A stretch of 34,245 bases of DNA from Thermotogota bacterium ADurb.Bin062 (GTDB taxonomy: Bacteria > Thermotogota > Thermotogae > MWEM01). Location of the stretch: positions 1 through 34,245 of the forward strand of contig MWEM01000028.1 of assembly GCA_002071085.1 (NCBI GenBank), in the 5' to 3' direction. The notes beneath the pieces were generated by a model, which did not search any database, was not told the origin of the DNA, and worked only from the letters and a program-made list of their open reading frames with translations. How positions within the stretch are numbered: position 1 is the first letter of the stretch; every line of letters starts with the position of its first letter. Below are positions 14,020 through 23,047 of the stretch, in pieces. Made by a program: the position numbers and the translations under genes.

Positions 14020-16314
14020 TTGAAAAAGAAGAGAGACCTCAACGTGATCTTTACCGTCTTTATTCTCCTTACGACGGCCTTATTCGGTATTTACGTGGTA
14101 AAAAACCTGTACTTCGACTCCACCTTCTACGCCTTCCTAGACCGAACGAGCCCGACCCTGATCGCCAGCGAGGCCATCGCGAAAAAATACGGGGATACGA
14201 CGACGATTATGGTGCTTCTCCCTTTCGACCCGGATCGGGCGGAAGAGAGTTTGCGGGAGGTCGACAACGTGGTTCGCGCCCTAGAGAAGGTTCCCTTCGT
14301 CCAGTCGGTCGAATCCTTATTCAACGCCCAGAAGAACGGGGGGCTTTTGTTGGGTGCGCCTTTCATACGGTTTCAACCCTACGTCACCGTAACCGAGGAT
14401 TCTGAGAATCCCGGGCACAGGAAGTACGCTTTCGATCGGGGGATTTTGCAGGATAGGGCGTACTCGGGTATTCTTATTTCTGAAGACGGTCGGTCCGTCA
14501 CCGTGATGTTGCGTAAACGGGCGGAGATGAGGGTCTCTGCGATCGAACTGAGTAATCGACTTCAGTCGGAGATCCGCTCCGTAACGTCGCTTCCATTCAA
14601 ACTCATCGGCGAAGACATCGTTGAAGCCGATTTGTTCGATTCTGTGAGGGTACTGGCCTTCGTCTACACGCCTTTGATCGGATTCGTCGTGCTGGGCATT
14701 TTTCTGCTGAAATTCCGGAGCCTCTTTCTAACCTTGCTGACGCTGGTTCCCCCTTTGCTCTCATCGATTTGGGTGTATTTTTTTATGCTCGTCTTTCATA
14801 GGAACATCAACAGCTTGACGGTCCTAATTCCGACCTTCATCGTCATCATCGGATCCGCTTATGGGATGCATTATCTTTCCAGGTTTTTGGAGGTTCGGAA
14901 GGAAACCGAGCGGCGTTCCGGTGGTGGAGAGGGGGGGCGCATTTCGTCCGCGAGTCTTTCGGCAACGGTTAAACAGGCGTCAAGAGAAGAGTGGATGCCT
15001 ATCTTATTCTCCGCTTTGACGACGATGGCGGGTTTTGCGTCCAACATCTTTCTGCAGATGGAAGCTTTCCGTGATATGGGTATCTTCGCTTCTTTGGGCA
15101 TCTTTCTGTGCGCGGTTTTCACGATGGTAGTAACGCCGTCCTTCCTCTACTTCTATAGGAAAAGCCCTGCGCAAAAGCAGGAATCATCCATACGCGCCCG
15201 GTCTACACGAGAGTCCCGTTTCGGTCGGTACCTCAAATGGGCTTTCATCGGTTTCACCGCGATCGGTATCGGACTCTCCCCGTTCCTCATCCCCCAAGTC
15301 TCTTTGGAGATGGATTCCTACCGTTACTTTAAGGAGAGCTCCACGCTCCGGCAGTCGGCCAACCAGCTCAAAGCCGATTTTGGCTGGGTTTCGAACATGT
15401 ATTTGGTGTTTGAAACTCCCGAAGGAAGACCGCTATCGATACAAAGCGAAGGGGCGCAAAAGATCAAAACCTTTCTGGATCAGGTAGAGAGAATCCCTCA
15501 GATCGCCAATCAGATGAGCATCGTCAAAATGAGCGAGTCGCTGAAAATCCCGATGCCGCTGTTGGTCTCCGCAACCCGTATGAGCGCGCAGGGCAAGGAG
15601 ATGACGCGGCCTTTCATCACTGAGGATAGTTTTCGCGTGATGTTGTTTTTAACCTCAAACGACAGCGCAGCCGCGAAAGAGGTGAAGTCCGGTATCGAAA
15701 GCGCCTGGGAGGATGCGGAGTTGGCGAACGATTACACGATCCGACTCACCGGCGCGCCTTTGGTGTGGGCCGAACTCAGCGCCTTGGTGGTTTCCAATCA
15801 AGTGGAGAGCACCCTGATTGCCTTTGGCATGATTCTGCTCTTGCTTTTCATCAGTTTTCGAAGCATTAAAACGGCCCTGTTTTCTTCTATTCCCATCGGC
15901 ATCACCGTTGTCTTCAATTTTCTATTTATGTCCATTTTCAAGATCTCTTTGGACATCCCCACCGCCATCGTTGCCGGGATGTTGCAGGGCTTGGTGATCG
16001 ACTACGCGATTCACTTTATGTTCTGGTACAAACAGACGCAAGATGTCGAGGATGCCTTCCATAAGACCGCCTCTCCCATCCTGTTCAACGGGATGAGTCT
16101 GATCGGTTGTTTCGCCGTTTTATTGCTCTCGCCTATGATGGTTTATGTGAAGATCGCGTGGCTTATGGTGCTGGGCATCACCGTCGGTGTCCTAACCACT
16201 TTGGTTTTCTTGCCCGCGTTGCTTCGGTGGCGTCTCCCGTTAACTTTTAAACCCGTTTGGAATAGGAGGAAAGATGCAAGCGTTCAAAATGCTCGTGAGC
16301 ATTCTATTGATTAG
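14020..16314 (+). CDS. RND-superfamily (MMPL/HAE3-like) exporter
   Basis: An inner-membrane transporter of 764 residues built as two repeats: one helix (about 7-28), a large extracytoplasmic loop, a helix bundle at about 205-390, then a second single helix (about 405-427), a loop, and a bundle at about 593-733. This is the 12-helix RND plan in its short HAE3/MMPL form. Such proteins move lipids or other hydrophobic compounds using the proton or sodium gradient. TTG at 14020 is chosen because GGAG lies 7 nt upstream and it places the first helix near the N-terminus; an earlier TTG at 13927 with AGGAAG is possible. It overlaps the next gene by 41 nt, implying a shared function. The cargo is unknown. 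Confidence 0.87.
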   Translation: MKKKRDLNVIFTVFILLTTALFGIYVVKNLYFDSTFYAFLDRTSPTLIASEAIAKKYGDTTTIMVLLPFDPDRAEESLREVDNVVRALEKVPFVQSVESLFNAQKNGGLLLGAPFIRFQPYVTVTEDSENPGHRKYAFDRGILQDRAYSGILISEDGRSVTVMLRKRAEMRVSAIELSNRLQSEIRSVTSLPFKLIGEDIVEADLFDSVRVLAFVYTPLIGFVVLGIFLLKFRSLFLTLLTLVPPLLSSIWVYFFMLVFHRNINSLTVLIPTFIVIIGSAYGMHYLSRFLEVRKETERRSGGGEGGRISSASLSATVKQASREEWMPILFSALTTMAGFASNIFLQMEAFRDMGIFASLGIFLCAVFTMVVTPSFLYFYRKSPAQKQESSIRARSTRESRFGRYLKWAFIGFTAIGIGLSPFLIPQVSLEMDSYRYFKESSTLRQSANQLKADFGWVSNMYLVFETPEGRPLSIQSEGAQKIKTFLDQVERIPQIANQMSIVKMSESLKIPMPLLVSATRMSAQGKEMTRPFITEDSFRVMLFLTSNDSAAAKEVKSGIESAWEDAELANDYTIRLTGAPLVWAELSALVVSNQVESTLIAFGMILLLLFISFRSIKTALFSSIPIGITVVFNFLFMSIFKISLDIPTAIVAGMLQGLVIDYAIHFMFWYKQTQDVEDAFHKTASPILFNGMSLIGCFAVLLLSPMMVYVKIAWLMVLGITVGVLTTLVFLPALLRWRLPLTFKPVWNRRKDASVQNAREHSID

Positions 16315-17014
16315 CGCTTCGGCTTCTGTGTGTTGGGGTTATAGCGAGGCAGCTTGGACGTTGGAAGCGGCCGTTGAGCGATTTACCGTGCTGAACAGCC
16401 ACCGGGACAGAGATGCGATGGAAGAGTTTTTACGGCAACTGCAGAACCAAGTGACTCTCCGGTCGGACCTTTACCCCGTTTTATGCACGGCGCTGTTTCG
16501 ATACGCCGACTGGGGGATCGTCTCGGATGCAGAAAGGAATCGCACCTATCACCGTGCGATAGAGGCAGGAGAGAAAGCGGTCCGTTACTCTCCCGATAAC
16601 GTGTTGTCACACTACGCCTACGCCCTTTCCTGTGGGCGCATCGCCGAAAGGGAAGGCGGTTTGGGCGCGTTGGATTTGCTCAAAAAATTCGAAACCCATT
16701 TACAACAAGTCTTGTCGAAGGACCCGGAGTATTATCTGGCCTATTACGCCCTTGCGATGCGGTACCGCGACGCCCCGTGGCCGATGAAAGATGAAAAAAA
16801 AGCGGAGGAATATTACCGAAAAACGATCTGGATCGAACCGGGCTTTTTTAACCCTTACTATGATCTATCGCTCTTGTTGATCCGACAAAACCGTAAAGCC
16901 GAGGCGAAGGAGCTCCTCCTCATCGTGGCCAACCTTCCACCCCATCCGGATTGGATCGCGGAATCGGAAGAGATCGGACGTCTCTCTAACGCGCTCTACG
17001 CCAGCCTCAGATAG
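16274..17014 (+). CDS. Periplasmic TPR (TatT-like) protein
   Basis: A 246-residue protein with a signal peptide (hydrophobic stretch to about residue 20, then CWGYSE) and helical repeats typical of TPRs: YHRAIEAGEKAVRYSPDN, an LSKDPEYYLAYYALAMRY unit, and a third containing YYRKTIWIEPGFFNPYYDL. The arrangement recalls the TRAP T-component (TatT) described in Treponema, but no TRAP transporter genes lie nearby; the partner here is the overlapping RND exporter. Whether the Cys near residue 20 is a lipobox is unclear. ATG at 16274 follows an excellent GGAGGAAAG site inside the RND gene. Its role is perhaps as a periplasmic adaptor or ligand-binding scaffold (inference). Confidence 0.75.
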   Translation: MQAFKMLVSILLISASASVCWGYSEAAWTLEAAVERFTVLNSHRDRDAMEEFLRQLQNQVTLRSDLYPVLCTALFRYADWGIVSDAERNRTYHRAIEAGEKAVRYSPDNVLSHYAYALSCGRIAEREGGLGALDLLKKFETHLQQVLSKDPEYYLAYYALAMRYRDAPWPMKDEKKAEEYYRKTIWIEPGFFNPYYDLSLLLIRQNRKAEAKELLLIVANLPPHPDWIAESEEIGRLSNALYASLR

Positions 17015-17030
17015 CGGTAAAGCTCGGTAC

Positions 17031-18338
17031 TTACGGGAGTATCAATTCGAAGGCGTTTTTCACCAGCTCTTTTTGATAGGTTTCCTGAAAGGTATAGGAT
17101 AAGGTGCCGTTATGGATTTGCGCGATACGGCGACAAAGGTTCAGGCCGATCCCGTGCCCTTTCAAGATCGGCATCTGTTTTAGTTCATCCCAATGCACCT
17201 TTTTCCCCACGCTGACGATCCGGATGACGTTCACCGGCCTCTGCTCGCCAAAGAGACGTACGCTTTGGTATAAGCGTATCGACACCGTATCCTCTTCGCC
17301 GTGTTTACACGCGTTTTCTAAGAGGATGTATACTGCGTGCGAGATCAGCTGGGCCGCTCCCCGGTAGACCGTCACGGCAGAAACATCGACCTCGATCTTC
17401 TTTTTCGGGAAGAGTTTGCTCGCCTTTTCGAAGTTTTGCAAGATCACCTCTCCGAGGTCAAAGTCCTGAAAGCGCTCGATGATCCCCTTTTCCAGATTCG
17501 AAAGCAACAGAAGGTCATTTAGGAATTGGATCGCTTCCTCTACCTCCTGGTCGGCCTCTTCGATGCTTTGTCGAAAAGAAAGGCTTTCCTCGGAGGTTTT
17601 CAGGTTCTGAAGCGTCATTTTCACCAAGGTCAGCGGGGTGCGCAGCTCGTGGGCGAGGTAAGCCGAAAAGCCTTTGAGCTCTTTCAAGTACTTCTCGAGC
17701 TTACCGAGGGAAAGATTGATCGCGAAAACCAAATTGCCGATCTCCTTTCCGGTCACCGGAACGGCGATACGCTTGCCTTCGATATTCCTATTGACCGTAT
17801 CCAGCAGCTCTTCTCCAATGATCTCCAACGGGGATAACAATCGCTTCGAGATCACCTTACCGACGAAATAGATCGATAGCATACAGGCCGCGACCACGCC
17901 CACGATTTCGAAGATCAGGACCGGGAGGTCTCCGAAGTAGAAGCGCTGGTCGATCCCAACGATGATGACCAGGTCTGTATCAGGAATCCGCTCGATGTAG
18001 CAACGATAGACATCGGTAGAAAAGTATCCGACCGTTTCTTTCGACACCCATTCGGCGAAATGGCCGGGCCGAACCTGGAAAGAAAGGTATAGCCGCTTTT
18101 TCTGATAGACTTCCAAAACGATCTCTTCTTTTCCGGCCAAAGACAACAGCTGGTTATCTTTCGGATCGTTCAGCTCGAAGAAACGGGAAAACTCTTCCGC
18201 AAGCGAGCGCAACCGGTTGTCGAAATGATCGTAGATCACGTGGCGAAAAAGAGAAAAGACGACGATGATAAACACCAGGAACAAGATAGAGAAACTGATG
18301 AGGTACCATAGCGAGATCTTGGTCTGGAGGGAACGCAT
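17031..18338 (-). CDS. Membrane sensor histidine kinase
   Basis: A 435-residue kinase with two membrane helices (about 13-33 and 138-160) flanking an extracytoplasmic sensor of about 100 residues, then a HAMP-like linker, the H-box SAYLAHELRTPL with phospho-accepting H230, and an ATPase domain with N-box LLENACKH (N342) and G2 box KGHGIGLNLC (393-402). The G1 box is degenerate: SVGKK stands where DxGxG is expected near 376-380, so ATP binding may be weak or altered. It pairs with the response regulator whose stop is 1 nt before its start. The signal is unknown. It ends 16 bp from the convergent TPR gene. Confidence 0.92.
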   Translation of the reverse strand: MRSLQTKISLWYLISFSILFLVFIIVVFSLFRHVIYDHFDNRLRSLAEEFSRFFELNDPKDNQLLSLAGKEEIVLEVYQKKRLYLSFQVRPGHFAEWVSKETVGYFSTDVYRCYIERIPDTDLVIIVGIDQRFYFGDLPVLIFEIVGVVAACMLSIYFVGKVISKRLLSPLEIIGEELLDTVNRNIEGKRIAVPVTGKEIGNLVFAINLSLGKLEKYLKELKGFSAYLAHELRTPLTLVKMTLQNLKTSEESLSFRQSIEEADQEVEEAIQFLNDLLLLSNLEKGIIERFQDFDLGEVILQNFEKASKLFPKKKIEVDVSAVTVYRGAAQLISHAVYILLENACKHGEEDTVSIRLYQSVRLFGEQRPVNVIRIVSVGKKVHWDELKQMPILKGHGIGLNLCRRIAQIHNGTLSYTFQETYQKELVKNAFELILP

Positions 18339-18339
18339 T

Positions 18340-19014
18340 TCAAGCGATGTCTAGGATATAACCGACCTGGGGATAGGTCTTGATGCTTTTTTCTAGCCCG
18401 TAGGGTCTCAACCGTTTGCGCAGATAAAGGATGTAAACGTCCACGATGTTACTTTTTCCTTCCTCACTCTCTCCCCAGATTTCTCCCTTGATGAAGTCCC
18501 TGGACAACACCTTTTGTGGGTTTTTTAGAAACAGTTCCATCAGCTCCAGCTCTCGTTTACTCATTTGAACTTCCACTTCATTAATCCTCAACAACCGTTT
18601 ATAGGGATCGTAGGAGAACGGGCCGTATCGGATGATATCCGCGGTTTGATTGATATTCCTTCGGATAAGCGCCCGTATGCGCGCGTCCAATTCTTTGAAA
18701 TAGAACGGTTTCGGCAAGTAGTCGTCGGCCCCGCAGTTGAACCCTTCTACTTTGTTTTCTAGGGAGTCCAGCGCGGTTAACATGATGATTGGCACACGGT
18801 TGGCGAGGTCCTCGCGTATATATCGGCACAGTTCGAAACCGGAGATGTCGGGAAGCATGATGTCCAAGAGCACACAGTCGAAGGATAGGGATTCAAGGGC
18901 GTCCAAGGCCGATTCCCCATCGTAGGCGCAAACGACTTCAAACCCTTCTTTTTCGAGACCGGTTTTAATCGATTCGGCAATCTTTTGATGGTCCTCGACG
19001 ACGAGAATTCTCAT
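18340..19014 (-). CDS. OmpR/PhoB-family response regulator
   Basis: A 224-residue two-domain regulator. The receiver (1-118) has the acidic pocket E7-D8, phospho-acceptor D51, T80 and K102. The C-terminal winged helix (about 128-222) has MSKRELELMELFL and NIVDVYILYLRKRLRP. It is the partner of the kinase directly downstream. ATG at 19014 has AGAGGGTGAA upstream. It lies 30 nt after an uncharacterised gene at the tail of the nqr cluster, so it may be co-transcribed with the sodium pump. Targets are unknown. Confidence 0.94.
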   Translation of the reverse strand: MRILVVEDHQKIAESIKTGLEKEGFEVVCAYDGESALDALESLSFDCVLLDIMLPDISGFELCRYIREDLANRVPIIMLTALDSLENKVEGFNCGADDYLPKPFYFKELDARIRALIRRNINQTADIIRYGPFSYDPYKRLLRINEVEVQMSKRELELMELFLKNPQKVLSRDFIKGEIWGESEEGKSNIVDVYILYLRKRLRPYGLEKSIKTYPQVGYILDIA

Positions 19015-19044
19015 GGTTCACCCTCTCTCTATCCGGATTCCTCC

Positions 19045-19617
19045 CTAATCGTTCGCGTTCGGTTCAGGAGCCTGTATGAGCTTCTCTCTCTTGAAGACGA
19101 TCGGTTTTTCAGAATCTATCGAGTAGACTTCGGAGCCCGTTAATACCCGCCAATAGTCCCGCTCTCGATCATTGCACAGATACACCGCTAAAATAGCGTC
19201 CGAAGTTTGCAAGCGCGCGAGCGTCAGCACATCGAAGAGAGAAACCTTTGGCTCTTCTTTAATAGACGTAGGATGGGGGCTTGTGCGTTCTAAGGATCCG
19301 TCCGCCGAGCTGCTGTATCGGCAAAGATTCGTCATACACGTCCAGCTTTGGTTCTCACCGGAATAGACGATCGAAATCCAGAACTCTCCGTTTTCCAGTG
19401 AAACGGAAACGAGGGAGTCCATAATCGAGAAGATCGTTAAAGTACCGGACTGTGTGGGCGACAGGGTGAGGGGGTCGCCAAGGCAGCCGCCCCCGTCTTG
19501 TATCGACGGCCAGGAAAACCCCGCGCAGAAGATCAAGGAGCAGGCTAATAACAGGAGATAGCGTCTTCTAGCGATCCGCCGAACGCAGGTTTTCTTACAA
19601 ATGCAGAATGCGGGCAT
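19045..19617 (-). CDS. Uncharacterised exported protein
   Basis: I do not recognise this protein. From ATG 19617 it has 190 residues: a basic N-terminus (RRIARRR), a hydrophobic core (LLLLACSLIFCAGF) forming a likely signal peptide or anchor, then a small, mostly beta-pattern domain with several cysteines (GGGC, WTCMTNLC) and no known motif. The start is uncertain: the frame is open to 19650 and the ribosome site is weak (AGAGAAAT). It overlaps the upstream gene by 23 nt and precedes the response regulator by 30 nt. It might be a periplasmic accessory or signal protein for the adjacent kinase (inference). Confidence 0.6.
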   Translation of the reverse strand: MPAFCICKKTCVRRIARRRYLLLLACSLIFCAGFSWPSIQDGGGCLGDPLTLSPTQSGTLTIFSIMDSLVSVSLENGEFWISIVYSGENQSWTCMTNLCRYSSSADGSLERTSPHPTSIKEEPKVSLFDVLTLARLQTSDAILAVYLCNDRERDYWRVLTGSEVYSIDSEKPIVFKREKLIQAPEPNAND

Positions 19618-20047
19618 ATTTCTCTGGTTCGTGCCGGAAAGGCGACCCAACCCCTTGGAAGAAGTGGTGTTTTTCTATGAGATGTATCGTCAGGTCACTG
19701 TATACGATCTCTTCTTTGCTTTGCCTGTCGATGACGATGGTATTGATCTTGCCGTAAACCCCGTCAGAAAAGGGGCAAGGCAGAACGCCTCGGGCTTCGT
19801 TCACACGCACTTCCCAATAGGGTTCGACGGATATCGTTTCGCCCAAACCTGCGCTACCCGCTTCTTGAAGTTCCCGCATTCTCTCCACCAACCGTTCGAT
19901 AGGGATTTCGCGTAGCGCGAAATAACGCTCGTCTTCGGCGATTATTTCGGCCACATTGCGGGTATCGTGCCCTAGAAATCCTTGAGCGGTGATCACACCG
20001 GGCGCCATCCTTTCCTGCGCTTCGGTCATCTCGGGAGTCATCTTCAT
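19595..20047 (-). CDS. Conserved-looking hypothetical protein next to nqrF
   Basis: A 150-residue soluble protein without signal peptide or membrane segment. The start ATG 20047 has AAGGAGG 7 nt upstream and lies 23 nt after the nqrF stop. Distinct patches are VITAQGFLGHDTRNVAEIIAED (about 18-39), VLPCPFSDGVYGK (about 89-101) and TIHLIEKHHFFQGVGSPFRHEP (about 120-141); the dense His, Cys and charged residues look like conserved active-site or binding patches. I can name no function. It is not ApbE, the flavin transferase often linked to Nqr/Rnf. Its place in the operon suggests a link to the pump or its regulation, which is inference. Confidence 0.75.
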   Translation of the reverse strand: MKMTPEMTEAQERMAPGVITAQGFLGHDTRNVAEIIAEDERYFALREIPIERLVERMRELQEAGSAGLGETISVEPYWEVRVNEARGVLPCPFSDGVYGKINTIVIDRQSKEEIVYSDLTIHLIEKHHFFQGVGSPFRHEPEKYARILHL

Positions 20048-20070
20048 TTCTTCCCTCCTTATCAAACGCG

Positions 20071-21180
20071 CTAGGCGAATTTATCGAAATAGATTTCGTT
20101 CTCAGGTATGCCGTTCGCGATCATAACCTTCACGCAGGCGTTTATCATCCCCGGACTGCCGCAAAGGTATCCCTCCTTTGATTTTGAAGGATCGGGATTC
20201 TTTTTCATATAGGTATCCAGCACCTGGGTGATGAGGCCGGTCTCTCCTTCCCAACGGTCATCCGGAAGCGGCTCGGAGAGAGCGGGCACGAAATGGAAAC
20301 ACGGCCATAAGCGCTCGAGCTCTCTAAACTCATTCAGGTAAAAAAGGTCTCGACGACTGCGCGCCCCGAAAAAATACCAAACCGTACGGTGGTTTATCTT
20401 TTTTTCGTACATATCCAGCAGAATCGACCGTATAGGCGCCATCCCGGATCCCCCGGCCACGCAGAACATATCGGCGTCGGTATCCCGAAGGCAAAAATCG
20501 CCGAAGGGGCCGATAACGCTGATCGGTTGCTTTTCTTTCAGCTCGCGGTGCACGTAAGTGGTCGCGATGCCGTTCGGCACGAGGCGGATCAAGAATTCCA
20601 ACGAGTTTTTATCCGAGGGTTTCGACGAAATCGAGTAAGCTCGCTGGGCGCTTTCTTTGATCTCCTGGTAGGGCGGTATGACGAGCTGCAGGTATTGACC
20701 GGCTTTGAAGTCGATTGTAGCGTTTTTGGGCAGCCGGATCCGAAGCTCTTTAATGTCATAGGTCACATCCTTCAGGCTCTCGACCGTGCAATTCAACTGT
20801 CGAACGGAGAACAATTCTTCCGGCAAGCGGATCCGTATGTCGGACTTGAGCTTGACCTGGCAAGAGAGGCGGATGTTGTCTTTGATCTCCTCCGGGGACA
20901 TAAAGGGGAGCTCGGTGGGCAGATGGGGTCCAATATCAGATAGAACCTTCACTTTACAAGCGCCACAACTGCCTTTTCCCCCGCAGGCGGAAGGCACAAA
21001 GACCCCTTTTGTGGCGAGGCTCGACAATAGTGGGCTTCCCCCTTTGACCGAGAGAGTCTTCTGCCCCTCGTTAATTGATATGGTGACATCAGCGTAATTG
21101 TTCACGATCCCGTCGATGATGGCGATCGCGAAGGCCAATACGGCGCTGATCGCGCTAATGATAATCGGAGCGGTCCACAT
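20071..21180 (-). CDS. nqrF: Nqr subunit F (NADH-oxidising, 2Fe-2S/FAD)
   Basis: The electron-entry subunit: it takes electrons from NADH through FAD to a 2Fe-2S centre. An N-terminal membrane helix (about 5-25) precedes a ferredoxin domain with C66-x5-C72-x2-C75 and C107. A flavodoxin-reductase domain follows, with FAD motif RAYSIS (180-185), GPFGDF (224-229), the NAD-site GGSGMAPIRS (243-252) and the CGSPGM motif (340-345). At 369 residues it is somewhat shorter than typical NqrF (about 405). It lies 22 bp after nqrE and is the last nqr gene in the cluster. The 2Fe-2S plus FAD architecture separates it from RnfB/RnfC. Confidence 0.92.
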   Translation of the reverse strand: MWTAPIIISAISAVLAFAIAIIDGIVNNYADVTISINEGQKTLSVKGGSPLLSSLATKGVFVPSACGGKGSCGACKVKVLSDIGPHLPTELPFMSPEEIKDNIRLSCQVKLKSDIRIRLPEELFSVRQLNCTVESLKDVTYDIKELRIRLPKNATIDFKAGQYLQLVIPPYQEIKESAQRAYSISSKPSDKNSLEFLIRLVPNGIATTYVHRELKEKQPISVIGPFGDFCLRDTDADMFCVAGGSGMAPIRSILLDMYEKKINHRTVWYFFGARSRRDLFYLNEFRELERLWPCFHFVPALSEPLPDDRWEGETGLITQVLDTYMKKNPDPSKSKEGYLCGSPGMINACVKVMIANGIPENEIYFDKFA

Positions 21181-21202
21181 AGCTTTCCCCCTTTCGATGA
21201 CC

Positions 21203-21796
21203 TTACTGTACTTTGAGCATTCCGGCGAAGCCTAAAAAGGCCATTCCGATGATGCCGATCGTGATCAGTGTGATACCGGCGCCTTTTAAACCAGCCGGAA
21301 TCGGGTTCTTCTCTATCCTTTGGCGAATGGCGGCCAAGAGCACGATCGCGAGCCACCAACCCAGTCCCGAACCCGCCCCGAAAAAGGCCGATTGCAGGAG
21401 GTCGTAATTGCGAAGCTGCATAAACAGGGATACGCCCATAATCGCGCAGTTCACCGTGATCAAGGGCAAGAAGATGCCAAGACCGCGGTAGAGGGTCGGG
21501 GACACCCGTTCAATCACCATTTCCAAAACTTGTACAATGGCGGCGATGACGATGATGAACACGATGTATCGAAGGTAATCCAGTTCAAAGGGCACGATAA
21601 CCCAGTGGTAGACCATCCAGTTGATGAGGGTGGTGATCGTCAATACCAAGGTCACCGCCATCCCTAATCCGTTTGACGCCTTCAAATCCTTGGAGATAGA
21701 GATGAACGAGCACATACCCAAAAAGAGGGAGAGCAGGATGTTGTTGGTGAAGACAGAAGCGATGAGGAGCGTTAAAGGATGCACGTCCGGAGTCAT
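21203..21796 (-). CDS. nqrE: Nqr subunit E (membrane)
   Basis: A 197-residue integral membrane protein of six helices, homologous to RnfA, forming part of the ion-translocating core with NqrD. SVFTNNILLSLFLGMCSF with the conserved Cys near the N-terminus and ITVNCAIMGVSLFM with the second Cys (about 118) are the paired half-helix motifs that hold the inter-subunit iron centre. ATG 21796 is chosen: GGAAGTGAGAAG precedes it and family members start here; the open frame continues upstream to 21955 only as an overlap with nqrD. It lies 4 nt after the nqrD stop. Confidence 0.93.
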   Translation of the reverse strand: MTPDVHPLTLLIASVFTNNILLSLFLGMCSFISISKDLKASNGLGMAVTLVLTITTLINWMVYHWVIVPFELDYLRYIVFIIVIAAIVQVLEMVIERVSPTLYRGLGIFLPLITVNCAIMGVSLFMQLRNYDLLQSAFFGAGSGLGWWLAIVLLAAIRQRIEKNPIPAGLKGAGITLITIGIIGMAFLGFAGMLKVQ

Positions 21797-21800
21797 CTTC

Positions 21801-22415
21801 TCACTTCCTTTTCTTCGCGAGTAAGGTGTTGTGTATCCAAATATAGATGGCGAGAACGAAAAAGGCGCTCGGAGCCATAACCATAATCGTCCAGGGAATA
21901 AACTGATCCGGGAGAACGGGTACCCCGAAAAGCGTGCCGAACCCCAGCAGCTCACGGAAGAAGGCCACGATCATCAGTACCATCAAGTAACCGATCCCGG
22001 AGGTCAACCCATCCCAAAAAGCCGCCCCCGGCGGGTTCGCTTGGGCGAAGGCCTCGGCGCGCCCCATGAGGATGCAGTTGGTGATGATCAAACCGATGTA
22101 GGGTCCTAAAGCCTTCGCGATATCGGGTATAAAAGCTCGTAGGAGGATATCCAACAGGATCACGTAGAAAGACAAGACTAGAACCTGTATGATCATCCTG
22201 ACTTTTTGCGGAATCCAAGCTTTCATCAACGAAAGCGTGAAGCTGGAAAAGGCTGTGGAAAGCGCGACACCGACGCCCATAATGAAAGTGTTGATGAGGT
22301 TGTTGGTAACGGCGAGCGCCGAACAGATTCCGATGATTTGTGAAGCGACGGGATTGTTGCGGAATAGATTGTCCTTCAAAATGCGTGTGGTGTTAGTCGC
22401 TGCGTTTAGGCTCAT
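21801..22415 (-). CDS. nqrD: Nqr subunit D (membrane)
   Basis: A 204-residue, six-helix membrane protein homologous to RnfE and inverted partner of NqrE. Signature stretches are NNPVASQIIGICSALAVTNN (20-39), with the conserved Cys, IGLIITNCILMGRAEAFA with the second Cys (about 111), and VMAPSAFFVLA near the C-terminus. It starts at ATG 22415, overlapping the nqrC stop by 4 nt. Confidence 0.94.
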   Translation of the reverse strand: MSLNAATNTTRILKDNLFRNNPVASQIIGICSALAVTNNLINTFIMGVGVALSTAFSSFTLSLMKAWIPQKVRMIIQVLVLSFYVILLDILLRAFIPDIAKALGPYIGLIITNCILMGRAEAFAQANPPGAAFWDGLTSGIGYLMVLMIVAFFRELLGFGTLFGVPVLPDQFIPWTIMVMAPSAFFVLAIYIWIHNTLLAKKRK

Positions 22416-23047
22416 AGGCCTCCCTCCTTCACTCGTTCCTCCAAGTCTTTGAGGGCCTTTTTCAAGATCGTCTCGAGGGATTTCGATGTGGACGTCGCCC
22501 CCGTTATCGCGTCAACGCTCCCGTTATCTTTATCACGGTCACCGGGATCGGCCTGCCCCGTCCTGAAGGCGACGGTCCCGTTGACGAGTTTTTCTCCTTG
22601 GAACTGGCCTTTGAACCAAGGTTCCTCGATCCGCCCTCCCAACCCCGGCGTCTCATTCTGTTCCACGAAGGCTATCCCGGTGAGCCGTTCGAATTGGGAG
22701 TCCACTCCGATGATTCCTTGGATAATGCTCCAAAGGCCGTTTCCGGAAAAGAGGATCGCGTATTTTTTATCTTCAGGAGGATTGGTGAAAAAGATCCGTT
22801 TCCCACGGACCTCTTTCACGCCGATCCGGCCCCGATAGATGGTCAACGCCTCTTGGTCGTTCTGATAAGGAATTTGCATCGATTCGAGAACGGCTCGTAT
22901 CAAAAAGAGCTCTTGGTTTTTTTTGACCTGTTCTTTCGTCAACTCGTTGACGAAAGACAGGACGAGTACGAATATAAAGGTGACCAAGACGGCGAACCCG
23001 ACCAGATAGGCCTTGTGATCTTTGTATTCTAAAAGGTTTAGTTTCAT
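22412..23047 (-). CDS. nqrC: Nqr subunit C (FMN-carrying)
   Basis: A 211-residue subunit anchored by one helix (about 13-33) with an extracytoplasmic FMN domain. The flavinylation motif Dxx(s/t)GAT is exact: DAITGAT at 179-185, with T185 the expected FMN-phosphoester acceptor. ETPGLGGRIEE (132-142) is the other family signature. ATG 23047 overlaps the nqrB stop (ATGA); the open frame upstream of it is a shadow of nqrB. Covalent FMN needs ApbE, which is not in this window. Confidence 0.94.
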   Translation of the reverse strand: MKLNLLEYKDHKAYLVGFAVLVTFIFVLVLSFVNELTKEQVKKNQELFLIRAVLESMQIPYQNDQEALTIYRGRIGVKEVRGKRIFFTNPPEDKKYAILFSGNGLWSIIQGIIGVDSQFERLTGIAFVEQNETPGLGGRIEEPWFKGQFQGEKLVNGTVAFRTGQADPGDRDKDNGSVDAITGATSTSKSLETILKKALKDLEERVKEGGL

